Part shown: positions 19,237 through 28,685 of the stretch, piece after piece
How the letters are laid out: each line of letters opens with the position of its first letter
How positions within the stretch are numbered: position 1 is the stretch's first letter
Assembly (NCBI RefSeq): GCF_004137855.1
Contig: NZ_QBKB01000002.1
Span: 1,759,602 to 1,823,601 of the forward strand
DNA length: 64,000 bases
Direction of reading: 5' to 3'
Source: Methanohalophilus profundi
GTDB taxonomy: Archaea; Halobacteriota; Methanosarcinia; Methanosarcinales; Methanosarcinaceae
Translations under genes and position numbers: made by a program
The notes under the pieces: generated by a model
Seen by the model: only the letters and a program-made list of their open reading frames with translations
Database searches by the model: none
Told to the model about the DNA's origin: nothing

Positions 19237-19542
19237 TTAATAATTGTCAAGTACTGAACGTACGATATCCCTGTAATCATTTTTTAATAAATAGATATTG
19301 TGATCGCCGGTTACATCAATACTCAGGATTCCCAAGCGAGTGTTCATAAGCCCAACCATAGCTGAAACTCCCCTGTAACTTATATCAAAATCCTTTTCGT
19401 GAAGGAATTTATAGATATCATTGGTGGTATATTTCCCGCCGTCAAGGAACAGTTTAAGGACCACTTTGCGTATCCCTGTGTCATCCCGGCCAAGATATTT
19501 TATCAGTCTTGATCTTACCCGGTTTTCAATGGTTTCCAGCAC
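19237..19542 (-). CDS. DUF2551-like methanogen protein (winged-helix-like)
   Basis: About 101 aa. IRKVVLKLFLDGGKYTTNDIYKFL and GVSAMVGLMNTRLGIL read as helix-turn-helix and recognition helix with a following hairpin, as in small archaeal DNA-binding proteins. GAGG five bases before GTG 19542 supports that start; the GTG at 19548 overlaps the ribosome site. The family is known only from methanogens and has no assigned role; regulation of nearby genes is possible but unsupported. Confidence 0.65.
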   Translation of the reverse strand: MLETIENRVRSRLIKYLGRDDTGIRKVVLKLFLDGGKYTTNDIYKFLHEKDFDISYRGVSAMVGLMNTRLGILSIDVTGDHNIYLLKNDYRDIVRSVLDNY

Positions 19543-19750
19543 GAACACCTCTATCTAAACTATGTTATTTTTGCATATATATTTATGCTAACTTGTAATA
19601 TGTATCCTTTAAAAGAAACAATCGAAAGACCTTCTATTTTCTGATGCAGGATACCTATTTGCCTGACTTTTAAGGCTTGAACTGCCCCTTATACTTCATT
19701 TTAACATAAAAACATATTGTTTATTTTATGTTCAAGGGTATTTTTGGACT

Positions 19751-20797
19751 TTAAACAGGCATGCTTTCCACAATCAGGCCGTCTGAGGTAGGATACCTTT
19801 CAATAATTTCAATTTTATCACTAATGTCCCGGATCTCATCTGCAATATCTTCAAGTATCCAGGATGCGATCTCAACAATATTTTCCTTTATTTCATACAT
19901 TTCTTCAGGAACTTCAAATTCCTGCAATTGTTCAAGTATTTTAGCAGTATTTTTAGTATGTATTATTCCAAATATGATAGTACCATCATCGGTTATTTCG
20001 TCAAATGGGCGAGAGGTATTTTCTGCAATCCTGATAAGACGTTTCCTTAGCTGTATAGCGTCTTTATATGCAGATGAGCAGAAATGCCCCCTTCTAAAAA
20101 GTTTTATGACTTTTAATGCACTATCTCGTGAACCCGCTACAGCATTTGAAATATCATCCTTTAATCGGTACCCTCTGCGATGCAATTCCTCGTAATTTGT
20201 ATCTGTAAATTCCAGTTCATTGAAATTGATGTAACAATCAACGTTATCACACAAATCAACAAACTTTCCAATACCTTCTATGGCAGGCACTTCGATTCCT
20301 GTTTCCAGCCCTGCTTGTTTACAATTGAGAATTGCCTTTTTAAATTTACTTTTTTCAATATTTTCCCATTCCTGCAGAGGAGGGTGAAAACGTATCTCAT
20401 CCAGTCCTGCTTCAACAAGTTCATCAATTGTTTTTTCATCTACAGTTAAGGCAGTATAGAGATGAATATGATACTTTTGTCCGAAAGTGCTTTTCAGTAG
20501 ATGGATGTAATGCAGGACCTTTTCGATTTCAAGGAGGGGTTCACCACCTGTAATTCCTGCTCCCAGGGCCTGCATACGCATGCTTTCCTCTATTACTTCA
20601 TCGTCGCATTGCACTTTCCTTTCATTGGCATATACGGCATCGCCTTTTCTCTCTTCTGATAGCGGACAATAGAAACAATTCTTACCGCAACGACCGGTTA
20701 TGTATAATACCATTTTTGCACCATGGCGGCACATTTTGCAGCCGGTTGAAAGATAACTGTAAAAAGAGCCTGCTTCTGCTTGCTGAATATTTGCCAT
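19751..20797 (-). CDS. Radical SAM protein (COG2108-type)
   Basis: The SAM-binding Cys triad is CGKNCFYC near residues 37-44, preceded by a CKMC pair (residues ~21-24) that may bind another metal centre; GITGGEPLLE is the usual glycine-rich SAM contact. It is annotated in archaea as related to pyruvate formate-lyase activating enzyme; the substrate is unknown. A small ferredoxin is transcribed divergently 80 bases away and could be its electron donor; that is inference. Confidence 0.85.
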   Translation of the reverse strand: MANIQQAEAGSFYSYLSTGCKMCRHGAKMVLYITGRCGKNCFYCPLSEERKGDAVYANERKVQCDDEVIEESMRMQALGAGITGGEPLLEIEKVLHYIHLLKSTFGQKYHIHLYTALTVDEKTIDELVEAGLDEIRFHPPLQEWENIEKSKFKKAILNCKQAGLETGIEVPAIEGIGKFVDLCDNVDCYINFNELEFTDTNYEELHRRGYRLKDDISNAVAGSRDSALKVIKLFRRGHFCSSAYKDAIQLRKRLIRIAENTSRPFDEITDDGTIIFGIIHTKNTAKILEQLQEFEVPEEMYEIKENIVEIASWILEDIADEIRDISDKIEIIERYPTSDGLIVESMPV

Positions 20798-20876
20798 TGC
20801 TTTTGCATGAATATATCAGTATATAACTTTTTCTTTACCCATCAGGGTTAACTAATATGAAATCAGAAAACATTTC

Positions 20877-21059
20877 ATGTTTTATGCGTCACATGTGGCC
20901 GTATTTGGCTGCAAAGGCTGTAGAAAATGTATATCGATTTGTGGTGAGAGTGCAATTTTCTATAGTGGCGGCCGCGTTCAAATAGACATACAAAAGTGTA
21001 ATGTTTGTGGGCAATGTGTTTCTCATTGTCCAAATAATGCTCTTTTGTTGATGGATTAA
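20877..21059 (+). CDS. Small 2[4Fe-4S] ferredoxin
   Basis: Sixty residues with two cluster motifs, CKGCRKCISICG and CNVCGQCVSHCP. The first has Gly where Pro is usual. No clear ribosome site; an ATG at 20877 is the only good in-frame start after the upstream TAA. It is divergent from a radical SAM gene, suggesting electron supply. A longer frame starting ATG 20858 in another phase is a shadow. Confidence 0.8.
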   Translation: MFYASHVAVFGCKGCRKCISICGESAIFYSGGRVQIDIQKCNVCGQCVSHCPNNALLLMD

Positions 21060-21137
21060 GCAGCCGTTAATCCTATAGGCAAGTTACTATAAGTTTTTCC
21101 CATCATGTTTTTATTTGATAGTAGGAATGATTGATAC

Positions 21138-21530
21138 ATGAAAAACACATGCTATCCGGAATCTGTTGGTTATGTGAAAAGTACCTTTAAGGAACCTGTA
21201 TTTGATGAAAAAATGTATTCATCAATTTCCTTTATTGAAATCTATCCTGATTTTGCAGAAGCCCTGGAAGGAGTTGATGAATTTAAGAAAATCCAGATAT
21301 TGTTTCAGTTTGACAAAAGTCAGGGCTATAAATTAAAGCAAAAGCGTCGAACAGATGGTAAATTGGTGGGACTATTTGCTACCCGAAGCCCCCATCGTCC
21401 AAATGGTATAGGGATAACAACCGTAAACCTGCTTTCAGTCGATGGATTAACCCTGGAAGTAGAAGGTCTTGATGCTATAGATGGTACCCCTGTACTTGAT
21501 ATTAAACCATATACCAGCAAATTTGACTGA
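21138..21530 (+). CDS. trmO: tRNA (t6A37) N6-methyltransferase TrmO family
   Basis: UPF0066/TrmO family, 130 aa. Signature LFATRSPHRPNGIG near residues 76-90 and DGTPVLDIKPY near 114-124 are the SAM- and substrate-binding segments. Bacterial TrmO methylates the N6 of t6A at tRNA position 37; archaeal members are presumed equivalent. Monocistronic, just upstream of tRNA-Arg. Confidence 0.9.
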   Translation: MKNTCYPESVGYVKSTFKEPVFDEKMYSSISFIEIYPDFAEALEGVDEFKKIQILFQFDKSQGYKLKQKRRTDGKLVGLFATRSPHRPNGIGITTVNLLSVDGLTLEVEGLDAIDGTPVLDIKPYTSKFD

Positions 21531-21602
21531 AATAATTTTCCGGGATTCGATTTTACCAATAAGTATAAATGATTGTTTTTACATTCAGGATGTGTCGGAA
21601 GC

Positions 21603-21677
21603 GGGCGTGTGGCCTAGCCAGGATATGGCGGCAGCCTCCTAAGCTGTAAGTCAGGGGTTCAACTCCCTTCACGCCCG
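21603..21677 (+). tRNA. tRNA-Arg (CCT)
   Basis: A 75-nt cloverleaf: acceptor GGGCGTG/CACGCCC, anticodon stem CAGC/GCTG, anticodon CCT at 21638-21640, T loop GGTTCAACTCC, discriminator G, no encoded CCA. No intron is needed to fold it. Confidence 0.93.
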
Positions 21678-21847
21678 TTCTTTTCTTATTATGTAACTCA
21701 TTATTGTGTATTTCTTTTTATACTCAAGTTTGTAAATTCTTCTATTCTCTATTGTAATTAAATACTATGAAGTACGAATTATATATTGTTATACAAAGAA
21801 TACTATATGTATTTGTGCAATATCGATTAATTCATAGAGGTGAGTTG

Positions 21848-22123
21848 ATGAGAATAAGGATGTTGAATTCCAAATATGAGATTGAAACGCTTAAAGAAGA
21901 TGAAGAAGTTGTACATCTTTCTTTCAGGCCGAGCAATACGGATATTATGCAGATTATCACCAGGTGTAAGGGCTTAAAGGCTCTGCAATTGCCTTCATCC
22001 TACAGGAAAACATTGTCAGATGTGGCAATTAAATTCCTTGAAATGGAAGATGTTGAGTTACTTGAAGGCGACCTGAAAAGTACTGGTATCTCAATGTATA
22101 AAGAAATAGATTCTGAAGAATGA
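21848..22123 (+). CDS. DUF1699 family protein
   Basis: 91 aa from an ATG with GAGGTGA upstream; the frame is open earlier, but that part is not protein-like. EEVVHLSFRPSNTDIMQII and KALQLPSSYRKTLS match the DUF1699 pattern found in Methanosarcinales. Function unknown. Monocistronic. Confidence 0.82.
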   Translation: MRIRMLNSKYEIETLKEDEEVVHLSFRPSNTDIMQIITRCKGLKALQLPSSYRKTLSDVAIKFLEMEDVELLEGDLKSTGISMYKEIDSEE

Positions 22124-22276
22124 CTTTAGTTATTTTGAATATTTTTGTAATTTTTATATTTGTTATCCCTGTCACTTGCATCTTCCAGACAGGGTTATTA
22201 CAATTTTGACTCGATATTTTTATTTATCTTTTTGTTCATTCGTACCAACCATGCTATTATTTCGGAGGAATCTAAT

Positions 22277-22747
22277 ATCCATAAGCAGTTACCGGGTCAA
22301 ATTCGTAAGGCTGTAATTGAGGATGTAACTCCCATGAAAGACCTCATAAACAGCTATGCGAAAAAAGAGATGATGTTACCCCGCTCTGTGGGGGAACTGT
22401 ATGAAAACATAAGGAACTTTTATGTTTATGAGGAAAATGGTGAAGTGGTTGGTTGCTGTGCTCTTCAGGTTGTATGGGAAGATCTGGCCGAAATCCTGTC
22501 TTTTGCTGTTAAACCCGACCGCACTGGAATGGGCATTGGCTCGATGCTACTGGATGCCAGTATCGAAGAAGGCAAAAACATTGGGGTGAAAAGAGCATTT
22601 ACTCTTACTTACGTGCCAGAATTTTTTGAAAGACAGGATTTTTCAAAAGTTGAAAAGGCATCACTGCCACATAAGGTATGGGTAGGTTGCATAAAATGTC
22701 CAAAATTCCCGGATTGTAATGAAGTTGCCTTGCTCAGATACTTATAA
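22277..22747 (+). CDS. GNAT family N-acetyltransferase, apparent ATC start
   Basis: About 156 aa. The acetyl-CoA site is VKPDRTGMGIGSMLL; ENGEVVGCCALQVVWEDLAEI is the core strand. It resembles the ArgA-like branch seen in archaea (arginine synthesis), so glutamate N-acetylation is possible; argB lies 3 kb away. The C-terminus has CIKCPKFPDC. There is no ATG/GTG/TTG in frame near the domain start: the only ribosome site, GGAGG at 22264-22268, lies eight bases before ATC 22277. A TTG at 22160 would add 39 hydrophobic, unlikely residues. Confidence 0.75.
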   Translation: MHKQLPGQIRKAVIEDVTPMKDLINSYAKKEMMLPRSVGELYENIRNFYVYEENGEVVGCCALQVVWEDLAEILSFAVKPDRTGMGIGSMLLDASIEEGKNIGVKRAFTLTYVPEFFERQDFSKVEKASLPHKVWVGCIKCPKFPDCNEVALLRYL

Positions 22748-22794
22748 TTTATTTATCGTGATTCTCGCTTGCATTTAATAAAGGAAGGCTATGG

Positions 22795-23736
22795 ATGATC
22801 AGGACCAGGTTAAGGGATTTTGTACGCACAGATGATGAATGTTTTTTTTCTGTAGTCGATTATTTTCACCCGACTGGTGTCAGGGGAATATTAAGGTATG
22901 CTCCGGATGAGACGGGGAATCGTTTTGCAAACGGAATGAAGTACAGGAAATACGATTTCGCCGATTCTTTTGATTACATGCGCCAGCATCACCCGGACTG
23001 GATATCTGATGTGCATATAATCCCACAGGAAAGAGTTTCAGAAATTCTCAGCCCTGTAGACCGACTACCTGAAGTAGTTGACTCGGATGAACGAATCAAA
23101 ACAATTGCCAGGGTTCTTTCTAAGGCCGGCATACCTATGAGCAAACAGGGAGTTACCGGTTCAGTCCTTCCTGGTTTGCAAAATGAGATGTCTGATATTG
23201 ATTTTGTGGTTTACGGGCCGGTCTGGTTTAAGGCACGTGATGCCATAAACAGAGCAAAACTATCCGGTTCCCGCATTGAGGCAATCGATGAAAATATGTG
23301 GCAACGTATTTATAGAAAACGCTCTCCTGAAATTTCATATGATGAGTTTCTTTTGCATGAATTGAGAAAAGGAAATCGTGGAATGGTAAATGGTACCTAT
23401 TTTGATCTCCTTTTCACAAGAGATTGGGATCAGATACATCAGCCCCTGGAAAGGGGTTCAGATACCGAGCATATACAAATAAAAGCTACTGTTACAGATG
23501 CAACATTTGCTTTTGACAATCCTGCATTGTATGAAATTGATCATGAGGAGATCGATCATATCCTTTCATATACGCACACCTATTCGGGTCAGGCATTAGC
23601 AGGAGAAAGAATAGAAGCAAGGGGGGTGGTTGAGGATATGGGGCATAAAAAAAGGCTTGTAGTAGGTACTTCAAGGGAGCCACGGGGTGAATGGATGCGC
23701 TCCCTTTCGTTGCTTGAGAAAGAAGGTTTATTGTAA
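22795..23736 (+). CDS. Predicted nucleotidyltransferase (COG1665-type)
   Basis: 313 aa. GVTGSVLPGLQNEMSDIDFVVYG holds the Gly-Ser and Asp-x-Asp metal-binding signature of the polymerase-beta nucleotidyltransferase fold (core GSVLPGLQNEMSDIDF). The flanking regions are specific to archaea; the substrate is unknown. AAGGAAGG precedes the ATG. It converges tail to tail with the DUF2098 gene, the stops being adjacent. Confidence 0.75.
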   Translation: MIRTRLRDFVRTDDECFFSVVDYFHPTGVRGILRYAPDETGNRFANGMKYRKYDFADSFDYMRQHHPDWISDVHIIPQERVSEILSPVDRLPEVVDSDERIKTIARVLSKAGIPMSKQGVTGSVLPGLQNEMSDIDFVVYGPVWFKARDAINRAKLSGSRIEAIDENMWQRIYRKRSPEISYDEFLLHELRKGNRGMVNGTYFDLLFTRDWDQIHQPLERGSDTEHIQIKATVTDATFAFDNPALYEIDHEEIDHILSYTHTYSGQALAGERIEARGVVEDMGHKKRLVVGTSREPRGEWMRSLSLLEKEGLL

Positions 23737-24048
23737 TCAGCCCCCTCCAGTGGACTGATATACATTCTCCAGATTTCCTGAAGAGGTTTCCTCCTCCTGG
23801 CTGAGCAGGTAATCCTTGACATCGCTGGAGCTGTATTCTTTTTCTCCCCTTATTCGTACTTTTTCGTCTGATACTTTCAACGTATCGACCCTGTAGTAAA
23901 GGTCTGTGGTATTCATCAGGGCCCATGTGCCTTCATCATCTTCCTTTATATCGACAATCTCTCCCAGGGTTCCTGTATTGAGATATCTCACCACCATGCC
24001 TTTTTCAAGGGGGTGTCCGTCGATGTCAGATGTTTCTACATGTTCCAT
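23737..24048 (-). CDS. DUF2098 family protein
   Basis: 103 aa. MVVRYLNTGTLGEIVDIKED is the conserved start, a small beta-barrel-like domain; the tail after residue 75 is acidic and probably flexible. It follows mptA by 15 bases on the same strand, so the two are probably co-transcribed. Function unknown; any link to methanopterin synthesis rests only on this position. Confidence 0.85.
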   Translation of the reverse strand: MEHVETSDIDGHPLEKGMVVRYLNTGTLGEIVDIKEDDEGTWALMNTTDLYYRVDTLKVSDEKVRIRGEKEYSSSDVKDYLLSQEEETSSGNLENVYQSTGGG

Positions 24049-24062
24049 TTGTATTGCCTTCT

Positions 24063-25016
24063 TTAACTATTTGCAATCTCATCTTTGAGATCACTGAAAT
24101 CCGCAACCCTTTCTGCAAATGCATTATGCCTGTGTATGCTTTCCTCATTTATCTGTTTAATAGTTACTACAGCATCATCGGGCAGGTGGGGGAACTTTTC
24201 TACCACTTTCTGTGCCATTGTTCTCACACAGTCTTCCACGAATTTTGGATTCCTGTGGGCGGTTTCTACCACAAAGGCCTCATCCTGGCGTTTCAATAAT
24301 TCGAAGACATTTGAACTCATGGAGTTTTCGATAATCTTTATTATTTCTTCCAGGGAAACTTTGACATCACCCTTTGTCTGGATAGAAATTATACCCCTGC
24401 CTCGCTGGTTGTGGGTGGGCATTGGCATCCTTTTGAGGAAAAGGGATATGGTCTTCTCATTCACTCCAAGTTCTGTAAGCTCCTTCATGGCCTTGTCCTG
24501 CATAATTTCCTGCGCACAGGGGCATGCGGTCATTCCTACAACTTCTGAACCAATAAGTTTCTTGACTTCGATGTTGTTTTCTTCATCACGGGTTGCAATG
24601 GATTCTGCGAATATATCGACAACTTCCTGACATTGCATTTTATTCACAGGTGCTTCACGTTTGATCACGTACTCACTTTTCATGATCACTTCTGCCTGGG
24701 TGGCATATTCATGTCTTGTGAGAAGGTTCTGTGCAACATCTCCGCAAAGTTCTTCTATCTCATAAACGGGCATATTGACTGCCTTTTCGAGAACCTCGTC
24801 TATAGCTTCAAAATTACGTGAAAGGTTTGCTCCTTTCCTGTCTGAGGGCAGATCAACAAAAATATCAAAAGTAGATATAAGGACGATTGGTCTTTTATCT
24901 TTTCTCTTGATCTCGACCAGTTTTTTCACGTCGGTTACACCGACTCTGGTGAGGTTTATCGGTATTTTTGGTTTATTTGCCTGAACATCTGGTAATTCTA
25001 ATACTGGGAGTTCCAT
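24063..25016 (-). CDS. mptA: GTP cyclohydrolase MptA (type IV)
   Basis: Converts GTP to 7,8-dihydroneopterin 2',3'-cyclic phosphate, the first step of methanopterin synthesis. Features: residues [17 protein letters not shown] at the N-terminus, the metal-site region [10 protein letters not shown] near 160, PTHNQRGRG near 205 and the C-terminal [17 protein letters not shown]. Length 317 aa is normal. GAGGT precedes the ATG. First gene of a probable mptA-DUF2098 operon. Confidence 0.95.
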   Translation of the reverse strand: MELPVLELPDVQANKPKIPINLTRVGVTDVKKLVEIKRKDKRPIVLISTFDIFVDLPSDRKGANLSRNFEAIDEVLEKAVNMPVYEIEELCGDVAQNLLTRHEYATQAEVIMKSEYVIKREAPVNKMQCQEVVDIFAESIATRDEENNIEVKKLIGSEVVGMTACPCAQEIMQDKAMKELTELGVNEKTISLFLKRMPMPTHNQRGRGIISIQTKGDVKVSLEEIIKIIENSMSSNVFELLKRQDEAFVVETAHRNPKFVEDCVRTMAQKVVEKFPHLPDDAVVTIKQINEESIHRHNAFAERVADFSDLKDEIANS

Positions 25017-25199
25017 ATAAATGACCTCAAAACGGGTTAAGTAAAATAAATTGGTGGGGGAATCTAAAACTATAATTGAAACTTATTCATCGCATGTAAA
25101 TGTTTTGTTGACGAATTTATTGTATGTGTTTACTACTGTGCATTAACCCTTTTGGTCGCTTTTCGTTCAAATCATTGTCAAAAGGCAACATTAAAAGTT

Positions 25200-25212
25200 A
25201 ATTATATATATA
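25200..25212 (+). promoter_or_regulatory. TATA box of the MC1 gene
   Basis: A run of TA steps (AATTATATATATAAC) about 55 bases before the MC1 ATG. The predicted start near 25235 leaves a short leader with AAGGTGA as ribosome site. A strong promoter suits an abundant chromatin protein. Confidence 0.55.
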
Positions 25213-25261
25213 ACAACATTACAACTAATCAATAACCGGTAACGGTGGACAAGGTGATTAA

Positions 25262-25564
25262 ATGTCTAAGTCAGAACCGAGAAATTTTGTATTAAGGGAT
25301 GAGAAAGGAAACGAACATGGGGTATTTACAGGAAAGCAACCAAGGCAGGCAGCTCTTAAAGTTGCAAACCGTGGTAAAGGCACCAAGAAAAACCCTGAAA
25401 AAATCATGCTCCGTGAAAGGGGAACTAAGAAAGTCCATATTTTCTATGGTTGGAAACAGGAAGTCGATGCTCCCAAGAACAAACCAGACTGGATGCCTGA
25501 CAAAATCAACAAGCCTTTTGTAAGAAAAGAAAAACCAGGCATAATCAAACTTGAGCAAGTCTGA
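25262..25564 (+). CDS. mc1: Non-histone chromosomal protein MC1
   Basis: A 100-aa basic monomer that bends DNA sharply and is abundant in Methanosarcinaceae and some haloarchaea. Seen: NFVLRDEKGNEHGVFTGKQPRQAALK, split by family into an N-terminal beta hairpin (DEKGNEHGVFTG), then NRGKGTKKNPEK and VHIFYGWKQEVDAPKNKPDWMP with the DNA-contact Trp. Strong promoter and ribosome site. Monocistronic with a hairpin after it. Confidence 0.95.
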   Translation: MSKSEPRNFVLRDEKGNEHGVFTGKQPRQAALKVANRGKGTKKNPEKIMLRERGTKKVHIFYGWKQEVDAPKNKPDWMPDKINKPFVRKEKPGIIKLEQV

Positions 25565-25594
25565 TTATTTCTATTACTTTTTTAATGCTCATAT

Positions 25595-25628
25595 AGGGGG
25601 ATATCCCCTTGTTTACCTATTTTTCTTT
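25595..25628 (+). terminator. Hairpin and T-rich tail after MC1
   Basis: GGGGATATCCCC (around 25597-25608) is a perfect palindrome followed after a few bases by CTATTTTTCTTT. It lies between the MC1 gene and argB on the same strand. Confidence 0.45.
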
Positions 25629-25666
25629 ACAAAAAGTTTAAAGCATTGTTTTCCTATGTAGCCTTT

Positions 25667-26554
25667 ATGTCAGAAGGCCAGTATAAGAAGGAAAATATAT
25701 TGATTGAAGCCCTTCCCTACATTCGTGAATTTTATGATTCTTTTATGGTGATAAAGGTTGGAGGGCACGCAATGGTAGATCCCGAAATAATGAGTGCAAT
25801 TGTTGAGGACATTGTGCTTCTCAGATTTGTGGGTATACATCCGGTCATCGTACATGGCGGTGGACCTGAAATTACTGAAAAAATGGAGCAGATGGGCAAG
25901 AAACCCGAATTCGTAGGCGGCTTGCGTATTACTGATGACGAGACCGTGGAAATCGCCCGTATGGTTCTTGTAGGCAGCATCAATACGAAAATTGTGTCCC
26001 TGATTGGCCAGCACGGTGCAAAAGGTGTGGGTCTTTCAGGTAAAGATGGGAAAATGATAATGGCACGTAAAAAACCTGCCCAGAAGGTTATGATAGAGGA
26101 TATCGAGCATAGCGTGGACCTGGGATGGGTTGGAGAAACCGAGATAATCAATCCGGAATTGATCCATATAGTGACAGAACAGGGCTACATACCTGTGATC
26201 TCTCCGATAGCTGTGGATAATGAGGGCAATGCCCTAAATCTCAATGCGGATACGGTTGCCGGAGATATTGCCAAATCCCTGCAGGCCAAGAAACTCGTTC
26301 TAATGACTGATGTGGCAGGACTTATGAGGGACCCTTCAGACACGACTACAAGGATTTCACGGGTACTTGCACCGCAGGTGGAGGATTTGATTGCTGAGGG
26401 AATTATTGGTGGCGGTATGATTCCCAAAATGCGCAGTGCATCCACAAGTGTGGAAAACGGTGTAGAAAGGGTCCATATAATAAATGGAAGTGTGCCCCAT
26501 TCCATCCTTCTGGAACTGTTTACAGATGGCGGGATAGGCACTATGGTATTCTAA
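25667..26554 (+). CDS. argB: Acetylglutamate kinase
   Basis: Second step of arginine/ornithine synthesis, phosphorylating N-acetylglutamate. Amino-acid-kinase fold: VIKVGGHAM at the N-terminus, VHGGGPEI near 68, GLSGKDGKM near 130, LNADTVAGDIA near 190 and the C-terminal GGGMIPKM. The ATG at 25667 has no ribosome site and lies ~35 bases after an AAAAGTTTAAAG box, suggesting a leaderless transcript. 295 aa. Confidence 0.97.
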   Translation: MSEGQYKKENILIEALPYIREFYDSFMVIKVGGHAMVDPEIMSAIVEDIVLLRFVGIHPVIVHGGGPEITEKMEQMGKKPEFVGGLRITDDETVEIARMVLVGSINTKIVSLIGQHGAKGVGLSGKDGKMIMARKKPAQKVMIEDIEHSVDLGWVGETEIINPELIHIVTEQGYIPVISPIAVDNEGNALNLNADTVAGDIAKSLQAKKLVLMTDVAGLMRDPSDTTTRISRVLAPQVEDLIAEGIIGGGMIPKMRSASTSVENGVERVHIINGSVPHSILLELFTDGGIGTMVF

Positions 26555-26557
26555 GTT

Positions 26558-27598
26558 TCAGGATTTGATGGGGCAACCAAAGGTTAACCCATCAAGTTCC
26601 AGTACTTTTTCCCATTCTTCCTTGCAATCACAATTGAGGTTTTTCAGTATCGCGGTATTTTGTGTTAGGGAATAATCCCTGATCGCATCGGCAACCATGT
26701 GGCTGCATTCCCTGCAGTTATGAGGTCCACGCTTTGAACCGGCTCCGACGGGATCGGATGTGATCACAAGATCGGGGTGCTTCTTTTTGGACTCAGTGAG
26801 TATCCTGACAATACTCCATAGCCAGGGTGGTCTGTATTGGTTTCTTTCCCATAGCCGTTCCACAAAAGTTCCTCTCTGGACATTGCACAGGTTTATGGAG
26901 ACTGTGTCAACCAGATCGGCAATATCATCTACCGTATCTATAATGTCATCCATTCCTTCGGTTTCTGACAAAAAGGGTGGTTTGAGAAGCAAGTATGCCT
27001 TAACAGTAACATCTTTCTCATGAGCAAGGTGTGCCGCACGGGAAAAACCTGCATAGGTAAAACCCTTGTTTATGGAACGTTTGCGTATCACATCACTGCT
27101 TGTCTCAAGACCAATAGCGACTTCAAAACCGGTGTTTTTTAGCACTTCTGTGCAGGAAGTAAGGGTATCTTCTGTTACAAATTCAGGCCGGGTTTCTACA
27201 ATTACTTTCTTGATCCTTTCGTCCGCTTCCAGTTTATTCAGTAGGTTTTCTCTGACTTGTGCATCAATTTCCTTTTCATCCAGGAAACTGCCGGATGTGA
27301 ATATTTTGACTATGAATTCCTGCAACCCGGAAGAACGCTCAAGTGCTTTTTCGTACTGCTGCAAGAGGTCTTCAGCTGACGGAGGCGTGGAGGCTCTGTC
27401 ATAAACAAAACCACACATAGTACACCCTCCCTTTATCCCCCACCAGCATCCACTGGTCTTAAAAATAAGGGTGAGGGTATCTGTTACTTCTCCTTGAAGA
27501 AGGTCTCTGCCTGTCCAGACAGCAGCAGGCTCATTGTTTGGAGCCTTTTTAATGCGTTGGTGCTGTCTAATTTCCAGTATTCTATCATTAAGATTCAT
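26558..27598 (-). CDS. Archaeosine synthase radical SAM subunit (RaSEA-like, TIGR01210/COG1244)
   Basis: 346 aa. The cluster motif is an unusual [14 protein letters not shown] near residues 51-64, plus conserved NLCNVQRGT and [11 protein letters not shown]1244 proteins pair with ArcS to make archaeosine at tRNA position 15. It overlaps the GMP synthase subunit gene by four bases (ATGA), so both are translated from one mRNA. The family call is by motif and layout; the ArcS partner is not in this window. Confidence 0.8.
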   Translation of the reverse strand: MNLNDRILEIRQHQRIKKAPNNEPAAVWTGRDLLQGEVTDTLTLIFKTSGCWWGIKGGCTMCGFVYDRASTPPSAEDLLQQYEKALERSSGLQEFIVKIFTSGSFLDEKEIDAQVRENLLNKLEADERIKKVIVETRPEFVTEDTLTSCTEVLKNTGFEVAIGLETSSDVIRKRSINKGFTYAGFSRAAHLAHEKDVTVKAYLLLKPPFLSETEGMDDIIDTVDDIADLVDTVSINLCNVQRGTFVERLWERNQYRPPWLWSIVRILTESKKKHPDLVITSDPVGAGSKRGPHNCRECSHMVADAIRDYSLTQNTAILKNLNCDCKEEWEKVLELDGLTFGCPIKS

Positions 27599-28509
27599 TC
27601 GAACTCGATTGTAGCAGGTGGTTTTGGTGTTATGTCATAGACAACTCTTGCTGCAGTGGGGATTTCCCCGGTTATGCGTGAGCTGATTTTCCTGAGGGTC
27701 TCCCAGGGCAATTCCAGGGCCTCTGCGGTCATACCATCCCTCGAACCGACTGCTCGCACGGCAACTATCCAGCCGTGTACTCTGAGGTCGCCTTTTACGC
27801 CGGTCCCTTTGCCCAGGACCGCCGCGAATGTCTGCCAGGGGCAGAACTGTTCAAGCAGTTCTTCTTCCACAATCGCATTTGCTTCCCTTACAACATCGAC
27901 CTTTTCTCTTGTAACTTCCCCGATTATCCTTACTGAAAGACCCGGTCCAGGGAAAGGCATTCTTTCGCATATCTCTTCTGGCAGACCGAGTGCATGGGCT
28001 ACTTCCCTTACCTCGTCTTTGTAGAGGTCATCAATAGGTTCTATAATGTGTTTGAAATTGATGTGTTCGGGCAGGCCGCCTACATTGTGGTGGGACTTGA
28101 TGCCACCATCTGATTCAATCTTATCCGGGTATATGGTTCCCTGGATCAGACACTCTGCCTCAACATCGAGTGCTTCTTCTTCAAAGACACGAATGAAAGT
28201 CTCACCGACAGCTTTTCTTTTTTCTTCAGGGTCCTTGATTCCCACCAGATTATCAAGGAAACGATCTTTTGCATCGATGATTTGGAGATTCATGTCACCG
28301 AATATTTCCTTTATTCGTTCTGTTTCCCCTTTTCTCATAAGACCCGTATCTATATAGATCGGTATCAGATTATCACCAATTGCACGGTGTGCAAGTACTG
28401 CACATACGGAACTGTCAACACCTCCCGAGAGGGCGATGATGGTTTTGCCCTGCGCTTTGGCTTTTATTTTCTCGATTGCTTTTGGAATGAATTTTTCGGT
28501 TTTTACCAT
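27595..28509 (-). CDS. guaAB: GMP synthase, PP-loop ATPase subunit B
   Basis: Amidates XMP to GMP using ammonia from a separate glutaminase subunit, as is common in archaea. PP-loop [11 protein letters not shown] is near residues 25-35; [23 protein letters not shown] and the C-terminal dimer domain end KPPATIEFE are typical. GGAG nine bases before ATG 28509 favours it over ATG 28524. First gene of a two-gene operon with the archaeosine radical SAM enzyme. The glutaminase subunit is not in this window. Confidence 0.95.
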   Translation of the reverse strand: MVKTEKFIPKAIEKIKAKAQGKTIIALSGGVDSSVCAVLAHRAIGDNLIPIYIDTGLMRKGETERIKEIFGDMNLQIIDAKDRFLDNLVGIKDPEEKRKAVGETFIRVFEEEALDVEAECLIQGTIYPDKIESDGGIKSHHNVGGLPEHINFKHIIEPIDDLYKDEVREVAHALGLPEEICERMPFPGPGLSVRIIGEVTREKVDVVREANAIVEEELLEQFCPWQTFAAVLGKGTGVKGDLRVHGWIVAVRAVGSRDGMTAEALELPWETLRKISSRITGEIPTAARVVYDITPKPPATIEFE

Positions 28510-28685
28510 GAAAGGAAACTCCATATGGTTTATGATGATTTGTGCTTACTAGGGATTTGTATGACTTAATCGTACCGATGCAATTTTTAATTTATATAGA
28601 TATGTTTTCCGGTCGGTAACTTTTAAGATAATACTTTCAATCCACTATTTACAGCTTTATATGCATTCAGCACCATCTATGTAGC

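Noticed and set aside
24085..24630. 181-codon plus-strand frame
   Set aside because: Ser/Thr-rich shadow of mptA.
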